A DNA stretch of 64,000 nt from NCBI GenBank assembly GCA_052139695.1, contig JBKQWF010000310.1, positions 10,746 to 74,745 of the forward strand. The letters are read 5' to 3'. The first letter of the stretch is position 1. The number at the start of each line of letters is the position of its first letter. The notes below the pieces were generated by a model that saw only the letters and a list, made by a program, of their open reading frames with translations, was not told the DNA's origin and did not search any database. Of this stretch, positions 54,101-55,523 are shown piece after piece. The position numbers and the translations under genes are program-made. Source of the stretch: PLGF01 sp052139695 (GTDB lineage: Bacteria; Verrucomicrobiota; Verrucomicrobiia; Limisphaerales; Palsa-1400).

Positions 54101-55265
54101 AAAGAGCAATGGCTCCGGTGACGGACGCCGGGGTTGAGGTCGTGCCGAACGTGACATTGAAGTTGGTGGCCGTGAGGCTCGCGCCCGTGGCAGAAAGAAT
54201 GTTGTTGGCGAAGTTGACCGCCGGATCTTGCGCGGTCCCGGCAAACGTCAGTTTGAACGAGCCAAAACTGAATCCGTCTTCGCGCAGGACAAAGTTCGTG
54301 AGTGTCGCCATCGGGAACTGCGTGAATTCTGGAGACGTGACCGTCGCGCCGACCACGGTCGCCAAGGCTTGGGTGGACGAGCCGTTCGCTGCATAGGTTA
54401 TGACAACGCCGCTGGCAGAAATCGAGAGCGCGGCGCCAATGGAGACGCTCAGGTTCTGCGCCGTCAGCGAGACCGTCGAACCGATTGTGTAAGTGCCGGA
54501 AATGGCCGGGCTGCCGGTGATTGCGCCGCTGAACGACTTGCCATTGTAGAGTGTTGCCGATGTGACAGAGATTCCGACCGTGCCGCTCCAAACGCCGCCC
54601 GTTTGCGAGGCGTTAAAGGAAAGTGTAATCCCCGTTAAAGAAAGAAATCCCCCCAGTTCCGCTGAGGACAGCGTCTGGTTCCCAGTAACCGAAGTCCCGG
54701 TGAGTTGCCCGGTGATATATTGTATAAGCTCCTGTGTTGGTGAGTCTAAGGGAGAATCCTTGGGTGCTCCCGTATTAGGCGGAGCGCCGCCCACAACCAA
54801 GCCGCTGACCATTTGGCTCACCGCCGACGCTCCAAGCGCCGCACTCGAGCCGGTATAAAACACTTTTGGAGCCGCCGTTGACGGCGCGCTCGCCGCTGGC
54901 CGGACGGGCGCCACCGGGGCGTGGACGTTGTTCCCAGGCTTCGCCAATTCCACTCCCTGAGGGTCATCGGCTTTAGCCGGCGCGCCGCTTTCCGAAACCG
55001 GCGATGGCGCGGGGGCCGCGGTGTGTAATTCACGGTGCGCCGCCTCAACCGCGGGCGCGCCAGCCATGCCTTCAAAAACATCAACGCCGCTGTGATCCTG
55101 CGCCAGCAAAGCCGAGTGGGTGATGGTCTCTCCGATTGCAATTTGGTGATGCCGCGGAGCGGGCGAGCCACCGCCAACGATGGCCGCACCCAAGTCTGCG
55201 GAAAGCAGAACTCGAGGCTCTAATTCCTCAAGCCCAAATAAATCGTCACCACGCGGACGTGCCAT
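27165..55265 (-). CDS. Giant LEPR-XLL beta-repeat protein (about 9,366 residues)
   Basis: One uninterrupted frame of 28.1 kb, roughly 0.9 MDa by my estimate, with the low mass per residue of a Gly/Ser/Thr/Ala-rich protein. I chose the ATG at 55265; the frame opens at a TTG at 55340, but a TTGACA promoter lies across that position. Residues 15-22 are LEPRVLLS, the N-terminal LEPR-XLL motif of very large planctomycete, verrucomicrobial and proteobacterial proteins; no ordinary Sec signal peptide is visible. A Pro/Ala-rich linker follows (about 25-180), then nested beta-repeats: two A-B super-blocks (54.7-43.0 kb), a non-repeating beta-rich centre (42.7-38.5 kb), nine 17-19-residue RTX-like units (38.4-37.9 kb) and some 25 copies of a repeat of about 109 residues to the end. 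Cysteines are rare. Likely an exported adhesin, matrix or surface protein. The divergent TolC/HlyD/M50/SecA operon is its probable exporter. Confidence 0.88.
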   Translation of the reverse strand: MARPRGDDLFGLEELEPRVLLSADLGAAIVGGGSPAPRHHQIAIGETITHSALLAQDHSGVDVFEGMAGAPAVEAAHRELHTAAPAPSPVSESGAPAKADDPQGVELAKPGNNVHAPVAPVRPAASAPSTAAPKVFYTGSSAALGASAVSQMVSGLVVGGAPPNTGAPKDSPLDSPTQELIQYITGQLTGTSVTGNQTLSSAELGGFLSLTGITLSFNASQTGGVWSGTVGISVTSATLYNGKSFSGAITGSPAISGTYTIGSTVSLTAQNLSVSIGAALSISASGVVITYAANGSSTQALATVVGATVTSPEFTQFPMATLTNFVLREDGFSFGSFKLTFAGTAQDPAVNFANNILSATGASLTATNFNVTFGTTSTPASVTGAIALSLTGVELFPQGNLVQFQAASVTGSYSFAGFDGTDPAGQLTLTITGFGMSFGGAFAITTSGSVTVTPDQPVIATIASATISSPDFPSAGQLTVNNLVLSQTGFTLGSLVLSSGQSPAALGGILSFGSVTVTLSNVIFNYGSTPSISGSVSGALTNVSLFPGSSLITSNFSNVSATYDFTTAPAELSVTIGSFSITVGNVLTLTSSNSVTITPDQSTLVANVSGITLSVAPLDLSAAVSGLTITQTGFTIASAPITLATFSLGGVISLTAPTLTLTNVSYTDVNGGALSGTLGFSTTSGGVNLGVAVAQAGGVNGAYNLGTGDLNLSLDSLSVNIPGFVSLNAPNGAALSYQSAGSGPATFLIGAEGVTVFLGTGSNNNQVGAKVTNGTLALAVFDASGTITYAFQASGSVALAGITAVSLGGTLAVKDNPTNAAVSETVNVDGNPADAIQLSVAASTQTLAGSLTLSVGSFVSLNGEFGIEETSGTVGTAQVTALAIAADSLTGSLSAGPVSFNINGASLNLLIVLASTGSPAPGSVALVTTAGDDSLSGIPGLTLTNEEIQAGVPTETPGMQVLFNDTGVDPTTLPGATQTTIVTPDGTSLTLGFTGLGAANVEAIEGSATLNIGSFLSLSGDFGIQEATHDGVSTLAIAAEKVNGAINVSGTSTGSTNLSGATSAVNANGELTVTGASLDLLIVTAASGGATTPVGSYALVANGGTDALGGIPDLSLTATGMQVLFNNTGANPASLIPAGEGIATPDGSLALTFNGLGSANIEAISGSAMLEIGPASVSDLITLNGSFEFANFTPTGGTPEILASADITSATLGTASTYLRIDNATLVCLLVPGTTTGSTAYALSASGGSDSLVGFPNTITIGTTGLTVQANTGVSAGMISSAAAALPAVQTPAGASVSLSNLPSANVIQMAGTISLNIASFVSFNGSFSFIEQPGSGNTTDFLIGASNVNAFLGTSDGTVGVEVEGAQLGLVIFSSATSTSYALTASGQISLKGVPALNLSGAASVEINNTGGIVNQPISTPGGTVVNVSFADGTAIQSVSGSINLAIEPSGTPLFSLAGTFTFTMATPQGGTPELEMAATGVSASGLTPGGYTGSVSVSNGTLGLVVDPGVGYALYASATVSGGSLGGILSASGTVTLEYNTITSAENVPVNGGTMPVPAASSSTSPYQNISITNVTATSSNALIQAVIDAVEAANGGTPSPLTLGSYSLGSGSAGYFLDLTALTVTFASVSGGFSGTISATSAALFPGTSFSATLTGISGTITVSMASGVSVTAVSVSAQSMSLAMGQALLITASGTAGTPAITLSYNPGLSSQTLATVSNATATSPDFPGIPSATVTNLTIMTNGFSFSGFNLTFAGTQSDPALSLADNAISVTAATLAVSNFSVTYGSSPSLTGTIMVTLTNAALFPNGGFVTMQANTATGSFSFANFDGASPSGQLSFTISGFQLNIGQAFKLTATSVTISPDQTVIATITSATISSPDFPSLSALISNLQITQTGFTLGTLALTAQQPPTALGEILSFSSLSITFTNVAFTYSTTSSPTISGTVGVTADNVYLFPGVSFLDVSLGNLSGSYTFDAPGVLTFNNVNLTIPIGEAMTISLTGVSFTPDQPVMASGNATITSSLFPGLTATVQGFELMSTGFTLNQVILSANNVTIGSFLSFSSVKLEADDFVVNTSSSPVVSGTISATLDGIQLFPNDPSLQLQGTVTASFDLGSASALGNLTITITGFDLTIANEISLTASTVNITPGQTTLATVSSASLEIVPLDNLTASITDLTITQTGFSIGSASFSAGTYSIGGILTLTDPSLAATNFAYNYNSTEGTLSGTLGISASDVTLSLGGALSIQSSLAASYNLGSGVLNVMLGQFSFTIANSLTLDANSAELEFEPASTLTTNTSAINFSGNGATGTISVSSVAPFVQGQTLTIDNQPFTISGISGSNLSVTYKGNSIAFAVQPQSVAQGTVATLLVGIKGATAFVGSGSVVSGIGVELANGTLALAVYNSKGTAPGTTYAFQATGSLSLVGTSPLALSGNILATFNNTGSTVTQTIAVDSNPADDIQLSLAPGTATFNTSGLTFSIASFVTITGNFGFQTTTSGGISTLAVTADNVNATMSAGDVTLTVSGASLSLLIVTANTNTGTPVAPSVGSYALLANGGTDALTGIPDLSLSASGLNVLVNNTGEDPNTLPGSQGLGFSAFSGSSDTVEDVEGSIALNVANLVSLQGNFVFEETTPVGGAAEIVIGASDVDATVGTKTTNVSIDGASLSLVIVPGTAGAADSYALIASGGTDSINGIPDLKVTASGLTVEINTGLSTLPADQTVQTSGGPVSISFADLPTTPVRSIGGMITLQIGTFASIQGSFIVEQFTDGTTGLTDTLVGATDVTAMLGTASGPNLTVSGASLGLVIVPAASGPSGYALIANGGSDKLNNVPGITLNATGLEVIINTLGFDPTAISGLPETIATPSGNVSLNFNQIGAQNIEVVEGTITLSVANVFSISGDFGFQTLTYNGITTLAVAAENVNAMLGVGNVGLDVSDASLGLLIVTANSNTGNGTPAVGSYALVANGGTDSLIGIPDLSISASGLTVLVNNTGAVPDSLLPPGNESIPTSDGNLTLGFSAFGTSTANIVDVEGTIALNVANVVSLSGNFFFEETTPAGGPSEIIIGASDVDATAGTATTNVSIAGASLSLVIVSGTGGGADDYALIASGGTDSLNGIPEVRLTTTPPGLMVEINTGVSSAVLAAANQTVQTSGGPVVIDFSTLENLAAPIKVFEGSLSLQLDSFVTVSGTFLVEQFTDGSTGLTDTVIAATDLKAVLGTDNTNVTIQGASLSLVLDPSPTITDSLTLPSSGAALTLSANPVNDSSVTVTANGDPLNGAVVSTSNNSTTLTLSIPVTVTYATSTSQPGSPQVDSLTLSPESNSLTLSANPVNDSAVTVNVNGAPLATGYTVATTNNVTTVTFANGAIPIQATYATQSNGGYALIANGGNDSLNGVPGIHLSGSGLEAIVNTLGFNPANIVGLPETVSTPNGNVSLNFDQIGSQNVDIIEGSITLSIDNFVSLSGDFGFKEFTDPVTNATEILAGGDNISAVLGTASANLSISGASFGLLLLPGTTNNNATYALMANGGTDTLNGIPGVSLTTTGLTVQVISAGMSASVLSNANGQTIPTPQGVTDSLTLPSTGTSLALSNNPMNDASVMVTVNGQPLPGAVVTSANGVTTLSLSIPVTVTYATATSQPGSPQVDTLTLSPGSTSVTLSQNPVNDSNVTVSVNGAPLASGYTVVTTNNVTTVTFANGAIPIQAAYDVQSGVKLDFSGLSSLGSGSITQIQGQVTLSIENFVSLSGDFIFQSSGSGFTVAADNVDAVLGTSTVNLTVTGASFGLLVVPGTNGGASTYALTASGGTDSLNGIPGLTLTTNGLTVEVNTTGAAQDQQIDLPGGGTVSISFATPRNITEVEGSVSLNIDDFVTVSGSFSFTEQQDPNNAQVEDILVGASGVTAFVGTADQSIGVEINNAELGLVIYNNTSTNSATYALSASATMTLVVPSSVDFGLSGALTLEVNNTGMTVNQVITTPDNSVTVSFANANNIEAMTGSLTLTVGPSGNPLFTLTGDFGVSEVTTATGNELLIGATNVGGSGLTPSGGGASLTVDNGTLGLVLFSDNSKTPNSLGYALTASATVQASAGSVVSASGTLQIERNTTTMAVDVQVPAGSTEVQVTEPAGSVGSPYESITLLNANLNINYPDGNPLLQINDGSASNNPNVPTGVTETDLSNVTVSLTTDGSPGSTLFTLSAGSAAYDSIATPAQNGGHTITFHNLQWVNGGTDVALTNVKLSLGGYVIFTSGSVEIQYYTDSSNNLHTNFTFSNATVGFYVNNQPMVSLSGNLAFTYDSINGFQLNSAGTSITGFSFLGQSLGGSTSQQQAQPDASGPLTLGPITLGTPSLSLSNFQFSASGALSVKITISDPLATLTTNGVTASLTNLAGSFNLGLTINLANPLSLPSNVTASGFSLTVGTFSIQIGTASTYLLTLSGSNLTIDPAAGPTADLVNFAGSGTQAGLSATLSIPSIPLSMSGSFTGLAITGNGTFVFASNFSVSFSLGSASGSSVGLPSWFPLQNLAVAISWPNFNSNPSDFLLTISASVDFTLGPITLNGSVTNLVINTQLLSEGQFPIVSLGGIAVQASGNLGPATFSGTLIMGMVVFNPTSGVIFTGTGAAPAGDVSELYAGIMASCTIAGEAGFTLELGISQDGPLSIYLQATVPIPLGPTSLFLTNFSGGIEFGATFPTVSITGNASDALQLRQPAFQAPGMLTAAQWQAQLEQQVVTNAQAGTTWATLFTNPPPMIIVAGCTLYDTNLDVFRIDGTIEISTQGQILLLGKATFGGELSIGASVYFNLSQVANGDASILFLIDVPAQTAQAPSVSPILSIYGEALFNYSNGVFSITVTGVAQATLDNILTATLSGTITMSFSSTSFNLAFNASLNLTYLGSVGTVTGSLTVQNNSSGTVDVWGALLLTTNLSALQSAGIYITGTAYFELNTTSLVQTVNLANASAPLQLAPGTFSVFVQGTAAFDLGGVQVFSASGTLAIDINSSDLTIFLQAQLTLGPPGTTLFQFDATGLLYVSFGGGGSNPGFAAMITLTEGSSPLPGFTFAENFLLVVNTTEQTITYTIPSPPPTSPPMPAVPTVVGPNFASSNVLATMSYETIINGQRTLVIPDGAPPSGTTNFVNWTAPPSVYFLVLARGNLSLGSVFTISGTLNIEASVSNGQVFFQIEANATLTLSVAGNTLFSFNVDGALQISNAGLVAYLQVSLSSSVSLGLNFSASFYLQINTTSGTVSLDNVQIPKGFEVQAQGSMTVGSILTLSGTFTLEVNSGSLQIYVAANVSIIGINFSVTGFAGIYYDNSPGIAFSLQLSVGTNSNPTIELLPGLVYLSGQFILQVNTTGVQRNGINPGFLVAINNMGFFLFGFNLSGTISIGISASGFSIVVPASDPLSLSFFGIVTLSVSGFLCIGSGPFNVGGQTINVSGMAFSFTATAGFSIGDDFFGISASLSLSVWYINSADYGFSVTISGSAYIFGIGLGVSATVADNSGDLSLALSVRIEVWPWPKEYVTYHHTFDLGQLASPPSNAISAQTQPPVLASQSGSQLVLNVGQSVGNRGQYYPAQSSENYTLSLLSNNGATDNVSITATVYNTATDTSSTYTQDYSNVGSIWVYNTLGGNDTITIPNAINVAVTMTLGGGNNTISTGGGTAGITVQGGNNSVTSYGALNATVQGSGNNTLSATGSSTVSDQGSGHNTISGGSVNVTVTGNAGDTITTGGNAVLSIQGNGASTLTATGNASVTIAGGGNNTITSDKQTNVTITGGGDNTIYTGSVFSTITDEGTGGNIVHGGTGGGVYIGGLNAVGSPFSSKGGSSVLAPSDNFSVQLAGYSSYLVTNSGIQYGSFSLTCSGVDSVTLTTPTSTVSAGNTITLSGWTGSTQINASGNNNTLDVNPGATTSAVSYVLTESQLTATIGQSTIPAVSFSDIQTANLTGGNGTNSFTVSAWTGNGSLTGPNGSSNTLYATDNTNFALTNTQFSRSNAGNLALSGIQNAVLTGGSGADTFTVSNWSGNATLNGVSGKNIFNLILSGATNGVYNVSDSASISSDVLNVTAGQTVTLTADLIDVGSQSVNYHEIAILGIDGGASALTFDLQATDAATSTVLQTFGINNVINVGSTVPATTGVASGIAGALSIKGNGQDTLNVYDTGDQASQTDVLTASTLTGLGMGGSGITYSKLSNLNIYLGDGVSTFTIVTTAVGTANHLTTNAADTVDIRALNGPTTVTTTSGANTINVGSTAGETPLTAGNLAEIEATLTVAGTGQDVLNLDDTEDTIGRSGTITNAQVSGFGLGPVAVIHYAGIATLNLLLGSGHDTVNVQSTSAVTTVNTENATDTINVGSVAPSTGGNVDGIQGALTVIGGGNDVMNVDDAGTTAPRTGTLTADTLTGLDMAGITYSGLATLNISLGGGGNDFYLQGNNPATVTNLNLGNGANHLAVGSAAALAAVEAADGSGDVTNTGSTVDNLLGSASLTATVTDTINITGSGQDSMNIDDSGDTQVRNVELNPAFLEFYVSLPSSSSISVELRLNFTGVNSMTVSLGQPSTQPGPGPNDTAGQGGNTFLVIDTFALAAAANGSPAIVINGDNGNNDFAVYDSHAVMTINGGTGNDNFYVFGNSATLNLNGDLSANNNGYQGNDDFYVFASLVASQNEVTNVNGGVSTSAVYDYRMNSLVDINGGSGDTSLFIFGTVLDDVITVTSTTITGAGLDIQYSNIKHLIIESLSGNDVFWIQSVSSTLTSIQAYGGGGLPNFPAGIPVPNLNGAPTQILTLGTAYVSANGQLTQDVTLTLGVPNQQTASITLTYQGELAYANALGIPISPNELAAYIASLINQSPLAGDFSTFASGTGVFVQAQPSPHYNDTFNIGVGPNTPLSQGSLAGIDSPLTIGLLSPPPGVGTPPFVVTANIYDTDDSGSQTFTLTGASASAPGLLTGSAMGPNGSIAYESTVTNLNIYLGSGKNTFNVQSTSATALTTLYDGTGNDTTVNVGSLAPLTGGDLAGIQGALVVVGAGDDTMNVDDTGSSGQSTGTLTSSTLNGLGMGPGGITYTGLGTLNISLGSGPNTFNIQSTYSATITTLNDLVSALPNTINIGSLAPQTGGIVNLIQGALTVNADGHDTMNVDDTGSSMANTGTLTNTTLTGLGMGPAGITYHGLSVMNIFLGNGVNTFNITSTNGPTLYTVVTNDGAAGQTQNTINIGRSSPNLGGIVDNIQGPIVLVGDGHDMLNVIDNGSAGPKSAVLTNSTLAGMGMVTAPIVSNGATYSGINYSGLSLLNVYLGSGGNTFTVDSTWPTTHTNINLQKNTAGDPTTITTLSGVDYINIGSIAPVLGGIVDYIQGPVVVAGDGLDIMNVDDSGNPLGKRGTLTSSTLTGLNMGPAGISYSGLTLLNVFLSSGGNNFTVVSTNPATTTNISLRQNAASTKIITLSGADNVNIGTLEPYSGGVVDAIQAPVSVVGDGLTTLNVDDTGSTSNKTGTLTNNTLTGLNMAPAGIAYSDLAALNISLGSGNNTFNILSTYYSTVTTLGDGMGNDTINIQATSGPTNIVTQAGSDVVNIGSLAPALENGIAAYIQGAIAVTGGGHDTLNVDDTGDCGQSNGTLTSTTLTGLSMGPGGITYSGLALLNVSLGQGQDTFTVASTNPATVTNVNLQRTQGPATITTLSGTNFVNIGSNAPGTGGILDNLRGPINVIGDGATTLNVDDTGSAAADQGTLTYNQLTGLNMGGPGILYRGLSSLNISLGSGANAFNIGSTNATTVTTLLCGTGNDTVYVQTAAGPTNILAPSGNDVIYVGTFGPPGNNGTVNGIQGPLTIQGDGNDTLNVFDMGSTATNTGTLTSSTLTGLGMGTGGIAYSGLAALNIDLGSGRNTFTVQSTNAGTATSINVQATFGAAIITTLAGTDTVNVGSLAPASGGVLGNIQGAVTVVGDGSTTLNADDTGENGSKTGTLTSTVLTGFGMGSAGISYSELSTLNIALGGGNDTFTVKSTAAGTATNIEIPTTQGHGPTTITTLTGADTISLGSLSLTNGGNDNIQSAVIVGDGNTTLNVYVAGSQGGVDTLTSTALTGKDFQGNGVSYSGLSALNVFLGSGVNTFNVLSTHAGLPTTIYDSAAQDVLNIGSLAPASGGILTGIQGALKIVGDGSDSVNVDDSGSNATNIGTLGNSSLTGLGMGSAGITYSQLGTLNLFLGGGANTLTVSSTQAGAATAINIQRTSGPTSIITLGGSAVINIGSQAPASGGILNNIQGAVTVAGDGSTTLNVDDTGQSGNATGTLTSTALTGLGMGPAGISYTGLSTLNIALGGNGAFTVKSTAAGTATNINIPASQGHGPATITTLSGTDTINLGLLSLSNGWDDDIPSAVIVGDGNTTLNVYDAGPQGRGVDTLTSTTLSGTDFQGNGVSYSGLSALNVFLGGGISSFVILSTHAGTATAVQDSATSDVIDVASSAPASGGNLTSIQGALTVIGDGSTTLNVDDSGSTAANTGTLSGGSLNGLGMAGLNYGGLAALNLWLGSGANSITVQSTAPHTSTSINLQRATGSDSIATSAGAGSYVINIGSLAPAEGGIVNNIQGAVTVVGDGSVTLNVDDSGSTGANTGTLTSSTLTGLGMGAAGITYSGLAAVNVSLGSGSNTFTVSSVAAGTATSVNVPNTQGRTTTTVTTLSGVDVINLGTTSNWQGPGPGGLQGLVKVAGDGNDTLNVYGVGNPQPAFNTLTSTTLSQGPAPQSQEVTYSGMAALNIWLSNQAGNSMTIVSTNPGTVTTVTAGSQTNVINVESTASPTYINAQNSQTVINVSSQPQNNNDGVLNYIQGPLTVTGGSATTLNVSDMASTSTNTGTLTSTALIGFGMGASGIAYSGLGTLTLSLGSGSNTLTIASTSAVTTTTVSGYGGINTINVQSTAGPTNFSAENGAAVVNVGSLAPAIGGVVNNIQGALSVDGDRGANITVNVDDTGSTGTSAGTLTNNSLTGLGMAGLTYQGVTALNISLGSGDNTFAIASTSPNTVTALHGGSGVNTINVENINSATTVTTQANASDVINVGLPSGWQGPGNNGLQGALTVVGNGRDIMNVYDEGAPGPVFNTLTSKTLSGPGAGPQQQGITYSGLAGVNVFLAGGNSNFTVASTNSGTVTTINVLGGNQTINIQSTAAGSATYVNTPGGVNVVNIGSQAPQMGGTTNNIQGDLVVSGNGDCTMNIDDTGSTAAATGTLAGTTVSGLGMDAFGIVYSGLTALNISLGSAADAFTIASTSSGTVTTLNTGGGNDTVNILSTASATTINMQSGTDVINVGSLAPATNGTLTGIQGGLTVNGDRYGILNVDDGGGSASLTGTLTSNKLAGLGMGSGGITYSGLSNLNIYLSSASALAVKSTNPSTVTTVNGAKV
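27180..34600 (-). repeat. C-terminal tandem array of the giant gene (about 22 copies, about 327 bp each)
   Basis: Each unit reads roughly NVDDTGS, then GTLTSSTLTGLGMG, GITYSGLSTLNISLGSG, NTFTVxSTxxGTVT, INIGSLAPxxGG and IQGALTVVGDG. Following the NVDDTGS-coding site gives positions near 27354, 27717, 28088, 28450, 28818, 29195, 29531, 29870, 30172, 30510 and so on to 34218 and 34545. Spacing is 300-370 bp, about 109 residues on average. GSGxNTF-type turns resemble degenerate RTX/calcium-binding turns. Confidence 0.88.
29840..31780 (-). repeat. Tandem duplication of a 971-bp three-unit block within the array
   Basis: About 29840-30810 and 30810-31780 align along their length, including rare variants shared only by these two copies: the FQGNGVSYSGLSALNVFLG segment and the HGP...TITTL / NVY-x-AG-x-QG segments. 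Equivalent sites 30172 and 31143 are 971 bp apart. This shows growth of the array by three-unit steps. Confidence 0.75.
35760..36860 (-). repeat. Four outlying degenerate copies of the 109-residue repeat
   Basis: NVDDTG/NIDDSGD/NVYDTGD-like sites near 35790, 36160, 36460 and 36830, each followed by INVGS-type segments. They are separated from the main array by a non-repeat stretch (about 34.6-35.7 kb) with NGGTGNDNFYVFG-type turns. Confidence 0.7.
37860..38415 (-). repeat. Nine RTX-like short repeats (17-19 residues)
   Basis: Consecutive units such as ATVQGSGNNTLSATGSST, VTVTGNAGDTITTGGNA, VTIAGGGNNTITSDKQTN and VTITGGGDNTIYTGSVFS follow the pattern V-T-x-x-G-x-G-x-N-T-I-x-x-x-G. Pairs of G-rich turns every nine residues recall the RTX beta-roll, a calcium-dependent fold common in type I secretion substrates. 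They sit between the non-repeating centre and the C-terminal half. Confidence 0.75.
38500..42700 (-). other. Central non-repeating beta-rich region of the giant protein
   Basis: About 1,400 residues with strongly alternating polar/hydrophobic strands (for example ITMSFSSTSFNLAFNASLNL) and no clear internal repeat. It holds the only Trp/Pro-rich and charged segments of the protein (AQWQAQLEQQVV; VRIEVWPWPKEYVTYHHTF near the end) and several of its few cysteines. It may be a long amphipathic beta-sheet or barrel-like section; no family recognised. Confidence 0.55.
43000..48170 (-). repeat. B-type repeats, second super-block (about 11 copies)
   Basis: Units of about 130-160 residues with the pattern VSLSGDFGFQE, then TLAVAADNVNATLG, ASLSLLIV, YALIANGGTDSLNGIPDL and SASGLTVEINTG. 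Copies start with variants such as VSLQGNFVFEETTP, ASIQGSFIVEQFTDG, VTVSGTFLVEQFTDG and VSLSGDFIFQ. Confidence 0.8.
44145..45540 (-). repeat. Duplicated insert module within B-type repeats
   Basis: Two closely similar stretches of about 400 bp (44145-44545 and 45138-45540, about 990 bp apart) interrupt the B repeats. Each encodes SLTLPSS/T-x-x-x-L, PVTVTYATSTSQPGSPQVD, a second NPVNDS-x-VTV unit and TTNNVTTVTFANGAIPI. The module is itself a doublet of 60-70 residues. Confidence 0.75.
48400..50500 (-). repeat. A-type repeats, second super-block
   Basis: Units of about 130-150 residues with the pattern ATITSPDFP, LQITQTGFTLGTLALT, ILSFSSLSITFTNV, SPTISGTVGV, LFPGVSFL and VTITPDQ. They align segment by segment with the block at 53.3-54.7 kb. 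Confidence 0.78.
50860..53250 (-). repeat. B-type repeats, first super-block (about 6 copies)
   Basis: Same pattern as the 43.0-48.2 kb block (VSLNGEFGIEE, LSLSGDFGIQE, ITLNGSFEF, VSFNGSFSF, FSLAGTFTF), each followed by a GASLxLLIV strand and an IPDLSLTATG strand. Confidence 0.78.
53280..54720 (-). repeat. A-type repeats, first super-block
   Basis: About four units with TSPEFTQFPMATLTNF, GFSFGSFKLTFAGTAQDPA, SGTVTV-type strands and TPDQPVIATIASATISSPDFP. This block plus the following B block is mirrored in order by 50.5-43.0 kb, so the N-terminal half looks like a duplicated A-B super-block. Confidence 0.78.
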
Positions 55266-55268
55266 AGA

Positions 55269-55280
55269 CAACAATTGTTG
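55269..55280. promoter_or_regulatory. 12-bp palindrome in the leader of the giant gene
   Basis: CAACAATTGTTG is a perfect palindrome ending three bases before the ATG at 55265, where a ribosome site would be expected; no Shine-Dalgarno sequence is visible. It could be an operator or affect translation initiation. Confidence 0.3.
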
Positions 55281-55321
55281 GAGTGATGAAAGAATCGAGG
55301 TGCAACACAGCCAACGTTGCG

Positions 55322-55350
55322 AGTTAAAACTTTTCGCCAAGAACTGTCAA
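55322..55350 (-). promoter_or_regulatory. Candidate promoter of the giant gene
   Basis: A consensus -35 TTGACA (minus strand, 55345-55350) and a weak TTAACT (55322-55327) with a 17-base spacer. Transcription from here would start near 55315, downstream of the TTG at 55340, which supports the ATG at 55265 as the true start. Confidence 0.45.
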
Positions 55351-55399
55351 CGGTTTTTTTCTAAAAATTGTTAAAATTCTGTGACGGAATAAAAACTGG

Positions 55400-55428
55400 T
55401 TGACAAGTTTTCCGGTTCACAACAACAT
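55400..55428 (+). promoter_or_regulatory. Candidate promoter of the export operon
   Basis: A consensus -35 TTGACA at 55400-55405 and a weak CAACAT at 55423-55428, spacer 17. It is divergent from the giant-gene promoter, with the two -35 boxes about 50 bases apart, so shared regulation is possible. Confidence 0.35.
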
Positions 55429-55523
55429 GCGGATGTGAAGCGTTGGAAGGGGCCGGATTCCCCCTCCAATTCCGTTTGTTGTCTAATATGAAAAGAGACG
55501 CCAGTTGATCGCCGCGTCCGCCC

